Both the position numbers and the translations under genes were made by a program. DNA of 64,000 bases, taken from positions 1 through 64,000 of the forward strand of contig CAKZPN010000076.1 of assembly GCA_937139335.1 (NCBI GenBank). The letters are read 5' to 3'. The notes below the pieces were generated by a model. The model had not been told where the DNA came from and searched no databases. It saw only the letters and a program-made list of their open reading frames with translations. This DNA comes from an uncultured Roseicyclus sp. Lineage in GTDB: Bacteria > Pseudomonadota > Alphaproteobacteria > Rhodobacterales > Rhodobacteraceae. This document shows, one piece after another, positions 36,609 through 44,840 of the stretch; positions within the stretch are counted from its first letter, which is position 1; every line of letters begins with the position of its first letter.

Positions 36609-37520
36609 TCAGATGCTCGACAGCAGCGCCGCGCATTGGCGCGGCAGGTCGGCCAGCGTCAGCGGGCCGCGCGGCGGCACCGGCTCGTAATCCGGGTCCG
36701 GCGGCGGCGGGTTCAGGATGTTGGCCGCCCATTGCCGCGCCTCGTCGCAGCCATCGCCCGGCGGCGGGGCCGCCTGGTTCTCGCAGTCGGACGAACCGGC
36801 AGGGCAGCTCAGCCGCACGTGGAAATGGTAGTGGTGCCCTGCTGCCGGCCGGATGTTGCGCAGCCAGGACCGGTCGCCGGTCGCGTTGTCGCACATCCAA
36901 ACCTTCGCGCCCGGAAACACGAAAATCCGCGCCACCCGCGGATCACTCGCAGCCAGCCGCAGCACCTCCATGTGTTCGCGCGTCCAGTTTTCGTTCACGC
37001 GCGCGCCCCCCGCAGACCGGGTGGAGATCGACGACAGGTTCTCCCGCTCCGCCGCCGAAAGGTCGAACCGCGTCGGCGGCAGCATCCAGATATCGGCATC
37101 GAGCCCCGACTGGTGACTGACATGCCCGGTCAGCATCGGGCCGCCGCGCGGCTGCGACATGTCCCCGATGTAGAGCCCGTTCCACGATGTCTCCGCCGCG
37201 ACCCGCGCCGACAGCCGCTGCACGTAATCGACCGTTTCGGGATGCGCCCAGTTGCGGTTCCGGCTCAGCCGCATCGCGGCCCAGGTCGGCCCGGTTTCCG
37301 GCAGTTGCGCCGCCCCCGCGAGGCAGCCGCGGGAATAGCCGCCATGGACTTCGGATTGTCCGCCGCTGGTCTGCCGCTCCGCCCCGAACAAGAGCCGCGC
37401 CTCCTGCCCGGACAATGTCGCGTCGAGCGGCGGCAGGTTCGCGCTGCCCCCGCCGCCGGTCTGCCCACAGGCCGCGAGCATCGCCAGTGCGGCAGCCATC
37501 AGCGTCGTTTTCAAGCTCAT
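36609..37520 (-). CDS. mepA: Penicillin-insensitive murein endopeptidase, lipoprotein form
   Basis: 303 residues. The N-terminus M-L-A-A-C-G-Q is a lipobox (Cys18), so the enzyme is predicted to be membrane-anchored. The LAS-type zinc endopeptidase motifs are G-G-Y-S-R-G, H-V-S-H-Q-S-G-L-D-A-D-I-W and H-H-Y-H-F-H-V-R-L. MepA cuts D-Ala-meso-DAP cross-links. Cysteines typical of the family are present, and the C-terminus is proline-rich. Its ATG overlaps the stop of the MFS gene (ATGA), implying coupled expression. Confidence 0.94.
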   Translation of the reverse strand: MSLKTTLMAAALAMLAACGQTGGGGSANLPPLDATLSGQEARLLFGAERQTSGGQSEVHGGYSRGCLAGAAQLPETGPTWAAMRLSRNRNWAHPETVDYVQRLSARVAAETSWNGLYIGDMSQPRGGPMLTGHVSHQSGLDADIWMLPPTRFDLSAAERENLSSISTRSAGGARVNENWTREHMEVLRLAASDPRVARIFVFPGAKVWMCDNATGDRSWLRNIRPAAGHHYHFHVRLSCPAGSSDCENQAAPPPGDGCDEARQWAANILNPPPPDPDYEPVPPRGPLTLADLPRQCAALLSSI

Positions 37521-38920
37521 GCCGTTTCCCCCTCGGCGCGCACCCAGATCAGTAGGACAAGCCCGATCGTGAACAACCCGATCAGGGGCACCATACCCAG
37601 TCGCGCGCTTTCCGTCACCCATGTGGTCAACCCGATCAGCGCCGGGCCGATGAAGGCCGTGGCCTTGCCCGACAGCGCGTAGAGCCCGAAGGCCTCGGTC
37701 GGGCGCGCAGGCGGTGCATGCCGGCACATCATCGTGCGGGAGGCCGATTGCAGCACACCGCCTGCCCCCCCGATGATCGCGCCGCAGATGTAGAAGGTGA
37801 TGTCGGGCACCGAAGACCCTTCCGCCAGCGCCAGCCCCCACAGGTGGTCGCGCGTCATGCCCAGGACCACGGCGCAGACCACGACCAGCGTCACGATCGC
37901 CCCGATGATCACCGGCTTCGGCCCCACCGCGCTGTCGACCTTGCCGCCGATCCAGGTGGCCACGGCCGAGGTGACGGCGCCCAGAATGCCGAAGATGCCC
38001 ACCTGCGTGATCGACCAGTTCAGCACCAGGACCGCGTAGGTGCCGCCGAACCCGTAAAGCGCGTTCAGCGCATCGCGGTAGAACATCGACGAGCCAAGAT
38101 AGGCAAAGAGGCTCACCCGCTTCGGCAGCCCCTTCACCGTCTGCACGAGGTCGCGCAGCGCCGCGCCGAAGCTTGGGTGCGTCGCGGGCCGGCGCGGCTC
38201 GCGCACCCACAGGAAGAACGGCACCATGAAGACGGCGTACCAGATCGCCGTGAAGGGCCCCACGAACCGCGTCCCCTCGCGCGCCTCGGGGTCGAGGCCC
38301 AGCGCCGGCTGCAACCCGACAAAGGTCGTGCCGCTCTCGCCCTCGGCGAAGAAGATCAGCATCAGGAACAACGCCAGCACGCCACCCGCATAGCCCCAGG
38401 CAAAGCCGGTGCCCGACAGCCGCCCGATGGCGCTGTCGTCGCCCAGTTCGGGGAGCATGGAATTGGTGAAGATCGTCGTGAACTCCGCCCCGATCAGCCC
38501 GATCCCGAAGGCGATGAGCGCGCCGACCAGGAACGAGCCGTCAGGCACCATGTACCAAAGCGAGAAGGCCCCGATGACGTAGAAGGTCGAGAACAGCACG
38601 ATCCACGGCATCCGCCGCCCGGTGTTGTCGGCGAAGGCGCCCAGGATCGGCGCGCAGAGCGCGATCACGATCCCCGACGCCGTCTGCCCCAGCGACCACA
38701 GGCTTTGCGCGCGCGCGTCCGCCACCTGTTCGCTCAGCCCGCTCGCCATGAAGCTGTCGGTCGCGACGGCGGCGAAATAGGGTCCGAAGACAAAGGTGAG
38801 GCAGAGCGTGAAATACGGCTGGCTCGCCCAGTCGAACGCCCACCAGCCGTAGATCCGCCGCTGCGCCGTGCGCAGGGCACCCGGTGACAGGGCGGAGGGG
38901 TCGGGCGCTGCCATGCTCAT
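37517..38920 (-). CDS. MFS transporter, UMF1/Atg22-like family
   Basis: 467 residues, about twelve membrane helices. The start R-R-I-Y-G-W-W-A-F-D-W-A-S-Q-P-Y-F-T-L identifies the UMF1 (Atg22-like) MFS family; yeast Atg22 exports amino acids from the vacuole. The bacterial substrate is not established. It ends inside the start codon of mepA, so it and a DAP-cross-link endopeptidase form one operon. The ATG at 38920 is preferred; the frame remains open upstream. Confidence 0.9.
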   Translation of the reverse strand: MSMAAPDPSALSPGALRTAQRRIYGWWAFDWASQPYFTLCLTFVFGPYFAAVATDSFMASGLSEQVADARAQSLWSLGQTASGIVIALCAPILGAFADNTGRRMPWIVLFSTFYVIGAFSLWYMVPDGSFLVGALIAFGIGLIGAEFTTIFTNSMLPELGDDSAIGRLSGTGFAWGYAGGVLALFLMLIFFAEGESGTTFVGLQPALGLDPEAREGTRFVGPFTAIWYAVFMVPFFLWVREPRRPATHPSFGAALRDLVQTVKGLPKRVSLFAYLGSSMFYRDALNALYGFGGTYAVLVLNWSITQVGIFGILGAVTSAVATWIGGKVDSAVGPKPVIIGAIVTLVVVCAVVLGMTRDHLWGLALAEGSSVPDITFYICGAIIGGAGGVLQSASRTMMCRHAPPARPTEAFGLYALSGKATAFIGPALIGLTTWVTESARLGMVPLIGLFTIGLVLLIWVRAEGETA

Positions 38921-38954
38921 GGCGCGCACCTTTCCGCACTCGGCCCCGATTTGT

Positions 38955-39503
38955 CTACCGGGTTGATGCCGTCCCGAGTGTCGGCGGCCAGGGGCGATGC
39001 GCATCTGCCTCGGCCCAGGCCGTCACCCAGTCGGGCAGGGCGGGCGAGGCCCCGTCGTGATCCATCGCGCGAGCGACGTCGGCCACCGGCGCAAGCCGCC
39101 CGCCCGCCGTGATCCCGGTGCGCAGAAGCGCGTGGTTGCAACAGGTGTCGCCGCGCCACATGCCCTGCTCGATGTAGAAAAACCGGTTGTCCCAGCCGAC
39201 CATCCGCGTCCGCAACTCGAACCGCTGCACCCCGGTGATCCGTGCGCGATAGCGCACCGACGATCCCGCGACGACCAGCCCCCACTTCTCGCGCTTCAGC
39301 ACGTCCCACAGGCCGACGCGGAGCGAGATGGCGAACCGCCCGAGGTCATAGAGCGTCAGCACGCGGCCGTTGTTCATCTCGAGAAACCCGTCGAGATCGT
39401 TGGGCAGGCAGCGCATCGGCAGCACATGGGTGTCGAAAAGCCCCATCCGCGGCTTCCGGCGCTCGGACTGCATGACATAGGCGAGGCGGAGATACGGATA
39501 CAT
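38955..39503 (-). CDS. Thioesterase-like (hot-dog fold) protein
   Basis: 182 residues: M-G-L-F-D-T-H-V-L-P-M-R-C-L-P-N-D-L-D-G-F-L-E-M-N-N-G-R-V-L-T-L-Y-D-L-G-R. The D-x-D-x-x-x-H/E-M-N-N-G-R-Y pattern and the following strand pattern match the 4HBT-like acyl-CoA thioesterase group that includes THEM6. The acyl substrate is unknown. It lies 34 bp upstream of the MFS gene and could be in the same transcript. Confidence 0.82.
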   Translation of the reverse strand: MYPYLRLAYVMQSERRKPRMGLFDTHVLPMRCLPNDLDGFLEMNNGRVLTLYDLGRFAISLRVGLWDVLKREKWGLVVAGSSVRYRARITGVQRFELRTRMVGWDNRFFYIEQGMWRGDTCCNHALLRTGITAGGRLAPVADVARAMDHDGASPALPDWVTAWAEADAHRPWPPTLGTASTR

Positions 39504-39678
39504 GCCCCTGCCAAACCCCAGCCCGCCGCGCCCGTCAAGCGCGCCGCAGCGTCAGGGCCGCCCGTGTCGCATCCGTGCTTCAGAACCACGCAGGGAGGCG
39601 ATGCGGCCGCAGCCCCGGCTTGCGCCCGCACCTTTGCCCGACTATCTGGCGAGGGCACATCAGACAGGACCCGTACCG

Positions 39679-39966
39679 ATGACCTCGATCTTCCAGATCC
39701 TCATGCTTCTGATCAACGTGGCGTTCTTCATCGTCATCGCCCACATCATCATGAGCTGGCTGATCAACTTCGGCGTGCTGAACCTGAACCAGCCCATCGT
39801 GGCGCAAATCTGGGACGGGCTGAACCGGATCGTGGAGCCTGTCTACGGGCCGATCCGCCGCCGCCTGCCGGCGATGGGCGGCCTCGACCTCGCGCCGCTG
39901 ATCGTGATCCTCGGGCTCTACGTGCTCGAGATCCTGCTCCGCAACAACGTGGCGCTGTTTCTCTGA
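39679..39966 (+). CDS. YggT family membrane protein
   Basis: A 95-residue protein with two membrane segments (about 5-28 and 72-92) and the YggT core P-V-Y-G-P-I-R-R-R-L-P between them, followed by G-G-L-D-L-A-P-L-I-V-I. The family is linked to division-site or osmotic functions in other bacteria, without a settled biochemical role. The frame is open further upstream, but the ATG at 39679 begins the first helix. Confidence 0.9.
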   Translation: MTSIFQILMLLINVAFFIVIAHIIMSWLINFGVLNLNQPIVAQIWDGLNRIVEPVYGPIRRRLPAMGGLDLAPLIVILGLYVLEILLRNNVALFL

Positions 39967-40021
39967 CATGACCTGACGGGCCGCGCGGACTCGACTCCCG
40001 ATCCCACGCGGCTTACGCTAA

Positions 40022-40036
40022 GAACATATCATGAAC
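40022..40036 (+). promoter_or_regulatory. LexA (SOS) box upstream of imuB
   Basis: GAAC-ATATCAT-GAAC is an exact match to the alphaproteobacterial LexA operator (GTTC-N7-GTTC read on the other strand). It ends 20 bp before the imuB start, a normal position for repression. Confidence 0.88.
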
Positions 40037-40056
40037 ATACCAAGCTGCCCGCCCCC

Positions 40057-41742
40057 ATGTCCGATGCTGCACCCCGCCCCGGCCGGTCTGCCAACCGGCG
40101 CATCCTGTCGCTGTGGTTTCCCCGGCTGGCCGCCGAACGCCTGCTGCGCGCCGAGCCGTCGCTCGCCGACACGCCCCTTGCCGTGGTGGGCGAGACCGGG
40201 GGCCTGCGCCAGATCACGTCGCTGACCGCCGCCGCCAGCGCGCGCGGCCTTGGCCGGGGGCAGGCGCTGGCCGAGGCGGTGACGCTTTGCCCCGACCTCA
40301 TCACCCGCCCCGCCGAACCCGAGCGCGAGGCGCAGACGCTGGCCGCGCTGCGCCGCTGGGCCGGCAAGTTCAGCCCCTGGGTGGCCGAGGAAGGGGCCGA
40401 GGCGTTGCTGATCGACCTGACCGGCTGCGCGCATCTGTTTGGCGGGGAAGAGGCGCTGTTTGCGCAGGTGCTCCAGGATTGCGCCGACCTGGGCCTGACG
40501 GTCGCCGCCGGCATCGCCGACACCGCCGGCGCGGCCTGGGCGCTGGCGCGCTACGCGGGCGGCGGCGGTGTCGCGCGCGGGCGCAGCGGCGATGCCATCG
40601 ACCAGGAGGCGCGCGCCACCCGCTCCCGCGCCGAGAAGCGGCATTGGGTCAAGGGCGGCGCCGCGCCCGTCCCGCGCGGCGCCGCGGGCGGCGTCGCCCG
40701 CATCTCGCCGCCCGGCGGCTTGCGGCAGTCGCTCGGGCCGCTGCCCCTCGCGGCGCTGCGCCTCTCGCCCGACACCACCGCGGGCCTTGCCCGGCTGGGC
40801 CTGCGCCGCATCGGCGACCTGTGGGGGATGCCGCGCGCCGGGCTGGCGCGACGTTTCGGGCAGGATCTGGTGCGGCGTCTCGACCAGGCGCTGGGCATCG
40901 AACCCGAGCCGATCTCGCCCGCCGGCGCGCCGCTGCATTTCGCCATGCGCCTCAGCCTGCCCGAGCCCATCGGGCTCGAAGCCGACATCCTCGCCGGGCT
41001 CGACCGCCTGCTGCCGCCGCTCTGCGCCAAGCTGCGCGCGCAGGGCCGCGGGGCGCGGCGGCTGAGGCTCGAGATGACGCGCGCCGAGGGCGGGATCGAG
41101 CGGGTGGAGATCGGCCTTGCCCGCCCCGCCGACCGGCCCGAGAACCTGCGCCCGCTGTTCGAGCTGAAGCTGGACGGCGTCGACGCCGGTTTCGGCTTCG
41201 ACACGCTGCGCCTCGTGGCCCCCGTGACCGAGCCGCTGCATGGTGTCGAGCACAAGGGCGGCTGGGCCGTCTCGGAAGCGGCGCGCGGGGATCGTCCGGC
41301 GGGCCAGGCGCTGGACGACCTGGTGTCGCGGATCGGCGCGCGGGTGGGGCTCGACCGGATCACCCGCGAACATCCCGCCGACAGCCACATCCCCGAAAAG
41401 ACCTCGGCCACGCAGGCCGCCGCCTATACCGCGCCCGCGCCCGACTGGCCCGCGCACCCCCGGCCCCGGCCGCTGACCCTGTTCCGCCCCGAACCCATCA
41501 CTGCGCCGGATACGCCCGAGCTGCCCGTAAGCTTCCGCTGGCGCGGCCGGGTGTTCGAGACGCAGGCCGCGCAGGGCCCGGAGCGGATCGCGCCGGAATG
41601 GTGGCTGGACGATCCGAACTGGCGCTCGGGCGTGCGCGACTACTGGCGCGTGGTCACGGACGGGGGGCAGCGACTGTGGCTGTTCTACGCCCATGGCGGG
41701 GCGATTTCGGGCGGATGGTTCGCGCAGGGCGATTTCTGTTGA
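40057..41742 (+). CDS. imuB: Y-family polymerase-like protein ImuB
   Basis: 561 residues related to the DinB/UmuC fold but without catalytic acids: where DinB has an N-terminal D-x-D, this has I-L-S-L-W-F-P-R-L, and the palm motif is L-L-I-D-L-T-G-C-A-H-L-F. This is the pattern of ImuB, the non-catalytic adaptor that links ImuA and DnaE2 to the sliding clamp in SOS mutagenesis. The C-terminal domain ends with P-E-W-W, R-D-Y-W-R-V and W-L-F-Y. P-L-T-L-F (about 473-477) could be a clamp-binding motif. Neither imuA nor dnaE2 is adjacent, which is unusual. A perfect LexA box precedes it. Confidence 0.92.
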   Translation: MSDAAPRPGRSANRRILSLWFPRLAAERLLRAEPSLADTPLAVVGETGGLRQITSLTAAASARGLGRGQALAEAVTLCPDLITRPAEPEREAQTLAALRRWAGKFSPWVAEEGAEALLIDLTGCAHLFGGEEALFAQVLQDCADLGLTVAAGIADTAGAAWALARYAGGGGVARGRSGDAIDQEARATRSRAEKRHWVKGGAAPVPRGAAGGVARISPPGGLRQSLGPLPLAALRLSPDTTAGLARLGLRRIGDLWGMPRAGLARRFGQDLVRRLDQALGIEPEPISPAGAPLHFAMRLSLPEPIGLEADILAGLDRLLPPLCAKLRAQGRGARRLRLEMTRAEGGIERVEIGLARPADRPENLRPLFELKLDGVDAGFGFDTLRLVAPVTEPLHGVEHKGGWAVSEAARGDRPAGQALDDLVSRIGARVGLDRITREHPADSHIPEKTSATQAAAYTAPAPDWPAHPRPRPLTLFRPEPITAPDTPELPVSFRWRGRVFETQAAQGPERIAPEWWLDDPNWRSGVRDYWRVVTDGGQRLWLFYAHGGAISGGWFAQGDFC

Positions 41743-41870
41743 GAGTCATCGCGATGCGCTTTCGCCGCGAGGGCGCGATTGTATGAACAACCGGGACAAA
41801 CCCGCCCGTTGCGGGGTCACTGTTGCGCCAACTCAATGATTTATTTGAATTTGCAACCTAGTCCGCCTGA

Positions 41871-41886
41871 TTAACATTCTGTTAAC
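41871..41886 (+). promoter_or_regulatory. CtrA-type binding site
   Basis: TTAA-CATTCTG-TTAAC is a full match to the CtrA consensus TTAA-N7-TTAA(C). It lies about 150 bp upstream of the RTX protein gene at 42038, in an AT-rich stretch (41831-41886) that would suit a promoter. Binding is inferred from sequence. Confidence 0.6.
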
Positions 41887-42037
41887 CTCTCCCTCGTGTC
41901 ACCTGCGACTCGGGGGAGCAGCGGCGGATCGGATCGACAGCACCAGGCCACGGCCGGTGCTGTATCGGCCCGGGATTTCGCACGGACATCTCCAGTCAAC
42001 GGCAGGTCGAGCCCTGTAGTTCAGTGGAGTAAATGTC

Positions 42038-43216
42038 GTGCTGTTCGGAATCTTTCCTCTTCTTCTCGTCGGCCTCGGCCTGACATTCCTTCTCGACAAT
42101 GATGATGACGATGACGACCGGGAAACGTCCGAGGAAAGCGGCGAGCTGAACCTCACGTCCGGTGATGATTTCCTCGACATGGCCGATACCGAGGCGACGA
42201 CCATCAACGCCTTCGGCGGCAACGACACCATCACCTCGGACGAGACCGATGCGATCCTCCTGCGCCTCGGCGCAGGCGATGACGTAGCCGACCTGTCGAA
42301 CGGCTCTGCCGAGGTCTATGGCCGCCAGGGCGACGACAGCATCAGCATGACCGACGGGACGCTGCTGGCCTATCTCGGGCTGGGCAATGACACGGTCGAC
42401 ATCACCGACGGCCAGGGCGAAGCCTATGGTGGCGGCGGCAACGACCTGATGACCGCAACCCAGTACGACGACACCCTCGACGGCGGCTCCGGCTTCGACA
42501 CGATCGACGGCGGTGCGGGCGACGACGTGCTGCTGGGCGGGTTCGGCAATGACCTGGTCTTCGGCCGCGAAGGCGATGATGCGTTGTCCGGTGGACAGGG
42601 CAATGACACGCTCGACGGCGGCGCGGACAATGACCGCGTCGTGGGCGGAACCGGCAATGACGTGCTCGACGGCGGCACCGGCGACGATGCCGTGCTCGGC
42701 GGCGAAGGCAACGATACGCTGATCGACCTCGACGGGCAGGACACGCTCGTCGGCGGCCCAGGCGACGACTACCTGGAAACCGACGGCACCAACGATTCGC
42801 TCTTTGGCTATACCGGCAACGACACGCTGACGGCGCTGGCCTCCGACGCGGGCGACGGGCCCGAAGGCGCGGTGCTGGATGGCGGCACCGGCGACGACAT
42901 GCTGATCGGCGACATGGATGCCACGATGACCGGCGGCACCGGCGCGGACAGTTTCACCGTCTTCACCTGGATCGGCGACGACACCGAGCCGGCGATGATC
43001 ACCGATTTCGAGACCGGCACGGATGCCCTGACGCTGGACATCGCACCGCTGGAATTCGGCGATCCGACCGCGGACCCCACGACGCCGGTCTACGAGGTGA
43101 CATCCCGCGTCACCGACGCCGGGGTCGAGGTGCTGATCAACGATGCGGTCTATGTGACGCTGCAAGGCCTGACCACGACGGACGGCCTGGTCATCAACGT
43201 GAACGAGACGGTCTAG
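42038..43216 (+). CDS. RTX-repeat calcium-binding protein with N-terminal membrane segment
   Basis: 392 residues. Residues 3-19 are a hydrophobic helix (F-G-I-F-P-L-L-L-V-G-L-G-L-T-F-L-L), directly followed by a run of aspartates (20-27) and an acidic stretch. The central part (about 120-290) contains RTX-type nonapeptides such as G-G-A-G-D-D-V-L-L, G-G-Q-G-N-D-T-L-D and G-G-T-G-N-D-V-L-D, which bind calcium as a beta-roll. The C-terminus has M-I-T-D-F-E-T-G-T-D-A-L-T-L-D, common near the end of type I substrates. Start GTG with GGAG upstream. A membrane anchor on an RTX protein is unusual and means the export route is unclear. Confidence 0.85.
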   Translation: MLFGIFPLLLVGLGLTFLLDNDDDDDDRETSEESGELNLTSGDDFLDMADTEATTINAFGGNDTITSDETDAILLRLGAGDDVADLSNGSAEVYGRQGDDSISMTDGTLLAYLGLGNDTVDITDGQGEAYGGGGNDLMTATQYDDTLDGGSGFDTIDGGAGDDVLLGGFGNDLVFGREGDDALSGGQGNDTLDGGADNDRVVGGTGNDVLDGGTGDDAVLGGEGNDTLIDLDGQDTLVGGPGDDYLETDGTNDSLFGYTGNDTLTALASDAGDGPEGAVLDGGTGDDMLIGDMDATMTGGTGADSFTVFTWIGDDTEPAMITDFETGTDALTLDIAPLEFGDPTADPTTPVYEVTSRVTDAGVEVLINDAVYVTLQGLTTTDGLVINVNETV

Positions 43217-43227
43217 GTCTCGGCTAC

Positions 43228-43250
43228 AGGCGGCGGTCAGACCGCCGCCT
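43228..43250. terminator. Hairpin between the RTX gene and dat
   Basis: A perfect 10-bp stem (aggcggcggt / accgccgcct) with a 3-nt loop lies in the convergent gap and overlaps the last codons of dat. A T-run is lacking, but symmetry and position suit a bidirectional terminator. Confidence 0.6.
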
Positions 43251-44091
43251 TGCGCATCTCGTCCAGGTAGATCTCGCGCAGCCGGGCCGTGACGCGGCCC
43301 GGCGTGCCCGTCCCTACGGCCTGGCCGTCGATCTCCACCACCGGCATCACGAAGCTGGAGGCCGAGGTGATGAAGGCCTCGTCCGCGCCCTGCGCCTCGT
43401 CGATGGTGAAGGGCCGTTCCTCCACCGACATCTGCGCCTCGCGCGCCATCCGTAGCACCGCGACCCGCGTGATCCCGTGCAGGATCTCGGTGCCGAGGTT
43501 GCGGGTGATGATGGTGTTGCCCTTCACGATATAGGCGTTGTTCGACGTGCCCTCGGTCACCTGGCCATCCTCGACCATCCAGGCATCGTCGGCGCCGGCG
43601 GCCTTGGCCATCATCTTGCCCATCGAGGGATACAGCAACTGCACCGTCTTGATGTCGCGCCGGCCCCAGCGCTGGTCCTCGATCGAGATGACCTTGAGGC
43701 CGGTCTTGGCCATCGGCGCAGCTGCAAGTTCCGGCTTGGCCTGGGTGAACAGCACGATCGTGGGCACGGGATCTTTCGGGTAGGCGAAATCGCGGTCCGC
43801 CGCGCCGCGCGTGATCTGCAGGTAGATCAGCCCCTCGTCGATCCCGTTCAGCCGCACCAGCTCCCGGTGGATCTCCAGCAGCTCGTCCTCGGTGGTGGGG
43901 TTGGCCATCTCCAGCTCGTCGAGCGAGCGTTGCAGCCGTTTCGCGTGTCCGGCGAAGTCGATCAGCTTGCCACCCAGAACGCTCGTCACCTCGTAGACGC
44001 CATCGGCGAACAGGAAGCCGCGGTCGAAGATCGACACCTTCGCCTCGGTTTCGGGAAGATACTCGCCGTTGACATAGACGGTGCGGGACAT
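43237..44091 (-). CDS. dat: D-amino-acid transaminase
   Basis: A PLP-dependent fold-type IV aminotransferase of 284 residues that would interconvert D-alanine, D-glutamate and their keto acids. The Schiff-base lysine is Lys148 in R-R-D-I-K-T-V-Q-L-L. The T-E-G-T-S-N-N-A-Y motif (about 179-187) for the cofactor phosphate and the R-G-F-L-F-A-D-G-V-Y-E-V N-terminal block are intact. Fold IV also includes branched-chain aminotransferases; the short length and the G-V-Y-E start favour D-amino acids, as does location downstream of dgcN-dgcA-lysE. Confidence 0.9.
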   Translation of the reverse strand: MSRTVYVNGEYLPETEAKVSIFDRGFLFADGVYEVTSVLGGKLIDFAGHAKRLQRSLDELEMANPTTEDELLEIHRELVRLNGIDEGLIYLQITRGAADRDFAYPKDPVPTIVLFTQAKPELAAAPMAKTGLKVISIEDQRWGRRDIKTVQLLYPSMGKMMAKAAGADDAWMVEDGQVTEGTSNNAYIVKGNTIITRNLGTEILHGITRVAVLRMAREAQMSVEERPFTIDEAQGADEAFITSASSFVMPVVEIDGQAVGTGTPGRVTARLREIYLDEMRKAAV

Positions 44092-44159
44092 TGCGCGCTC
44101 CTTGAGGGGGGACCGGGTGCTGTTTCCGCCCGATCCGCCCCAAGGTCAAGCAGGCACGC

Positions 44160-44753
44160 TCACGCCAGCAGCATCCAGACGGCGACGGCCGCCAGGACCA
44201 CCCCGAAGGCGATGTTCAACCGGCGTGCCGTCCGGTCGACGCGGAACAGCTTCGCCATCCGGTCGCCGGCCATCGAATAGACCGTGAAGGCCAGCAGGTT
44301 GTTCAGCGTGAAGACCGTGGTGATCCACAGCACCGCGCCGATGCGGTCCTGGGTGTTGCCGGGCAAGAACTGGGTGAACATCAACGCGATGATCAGGTAG
44401 GCCTTGGGATTGAACACCAGCAGCAGCGCGCCGCCCCAGGCCCCCATCGCGCGCCCCTCGGTGCCGCCGGTCAGCGCTCCGGCCCGCGCAATCGCGTAGG
44501 CCAGCCACAGGACATAGGCGGCCCCTACGACTTGCATCGCACGCATCACGCTAGGCGCGTCGCCGACGAGGCCGAAGAGGCCGATCCCGATGCCGACCGT
44601 GACGATCCAGGTCGCGGCATGGTAGCCGAGGGTCGCGGGCAAGGTCGCCCGCAGCCCGAACCGCGCGCCATTCGCCGCGAAGACAAGGTTTCCGGGTCCG
44701 GGGCTGTAGGCCAGCGGCAGGAGAAACAGCAGCAGGGCAAGGATCTCGGGCAT
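44160..44753 (-). CDS. LysE family amino-acid exporter
   Basis: 197 residues with about six membrane segments. The N-terminal P-G-P-G-N-L-V-F-A-A-N-G motif and the F-N-P-K-A-Y-L-I segment are LysE/RhtB family hallmarks. Substrate unknown; placed between dgcA and dat on the same strand, it may move an amino acid involved in that pathway. No strong Shine-Dalgarno problem: GGAGG is visible just before the ATG. Confidence 0.9.
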   Translation of the reverse strand: MPEILALLLFLLPLAYSPGPGNLVFAANGARFGLRATLPATLGYHAATWIVTVGIGIGLFGLVGDAPSVMRAMQVVGAAYVLWLAYAIARAGALTGGTEGRAMGAWGGALLLVFNPKAYLIIALMFTQFLPGNTQDRIGAVLWITTVFTLNNLLAFTVYSMAGDRMAKLFRVDRTARRLNIAFGVVLAAVAVWMLLA

Positions 44754-44840
44754 GGTCTTTCCTCCGGTTTTCGTTGGAAAGAAGGTAGCCTTGCCCCACC
44801 CCGCGACGCGACCCGGAAGCTGCGCATTGGCCCCAGTGGG

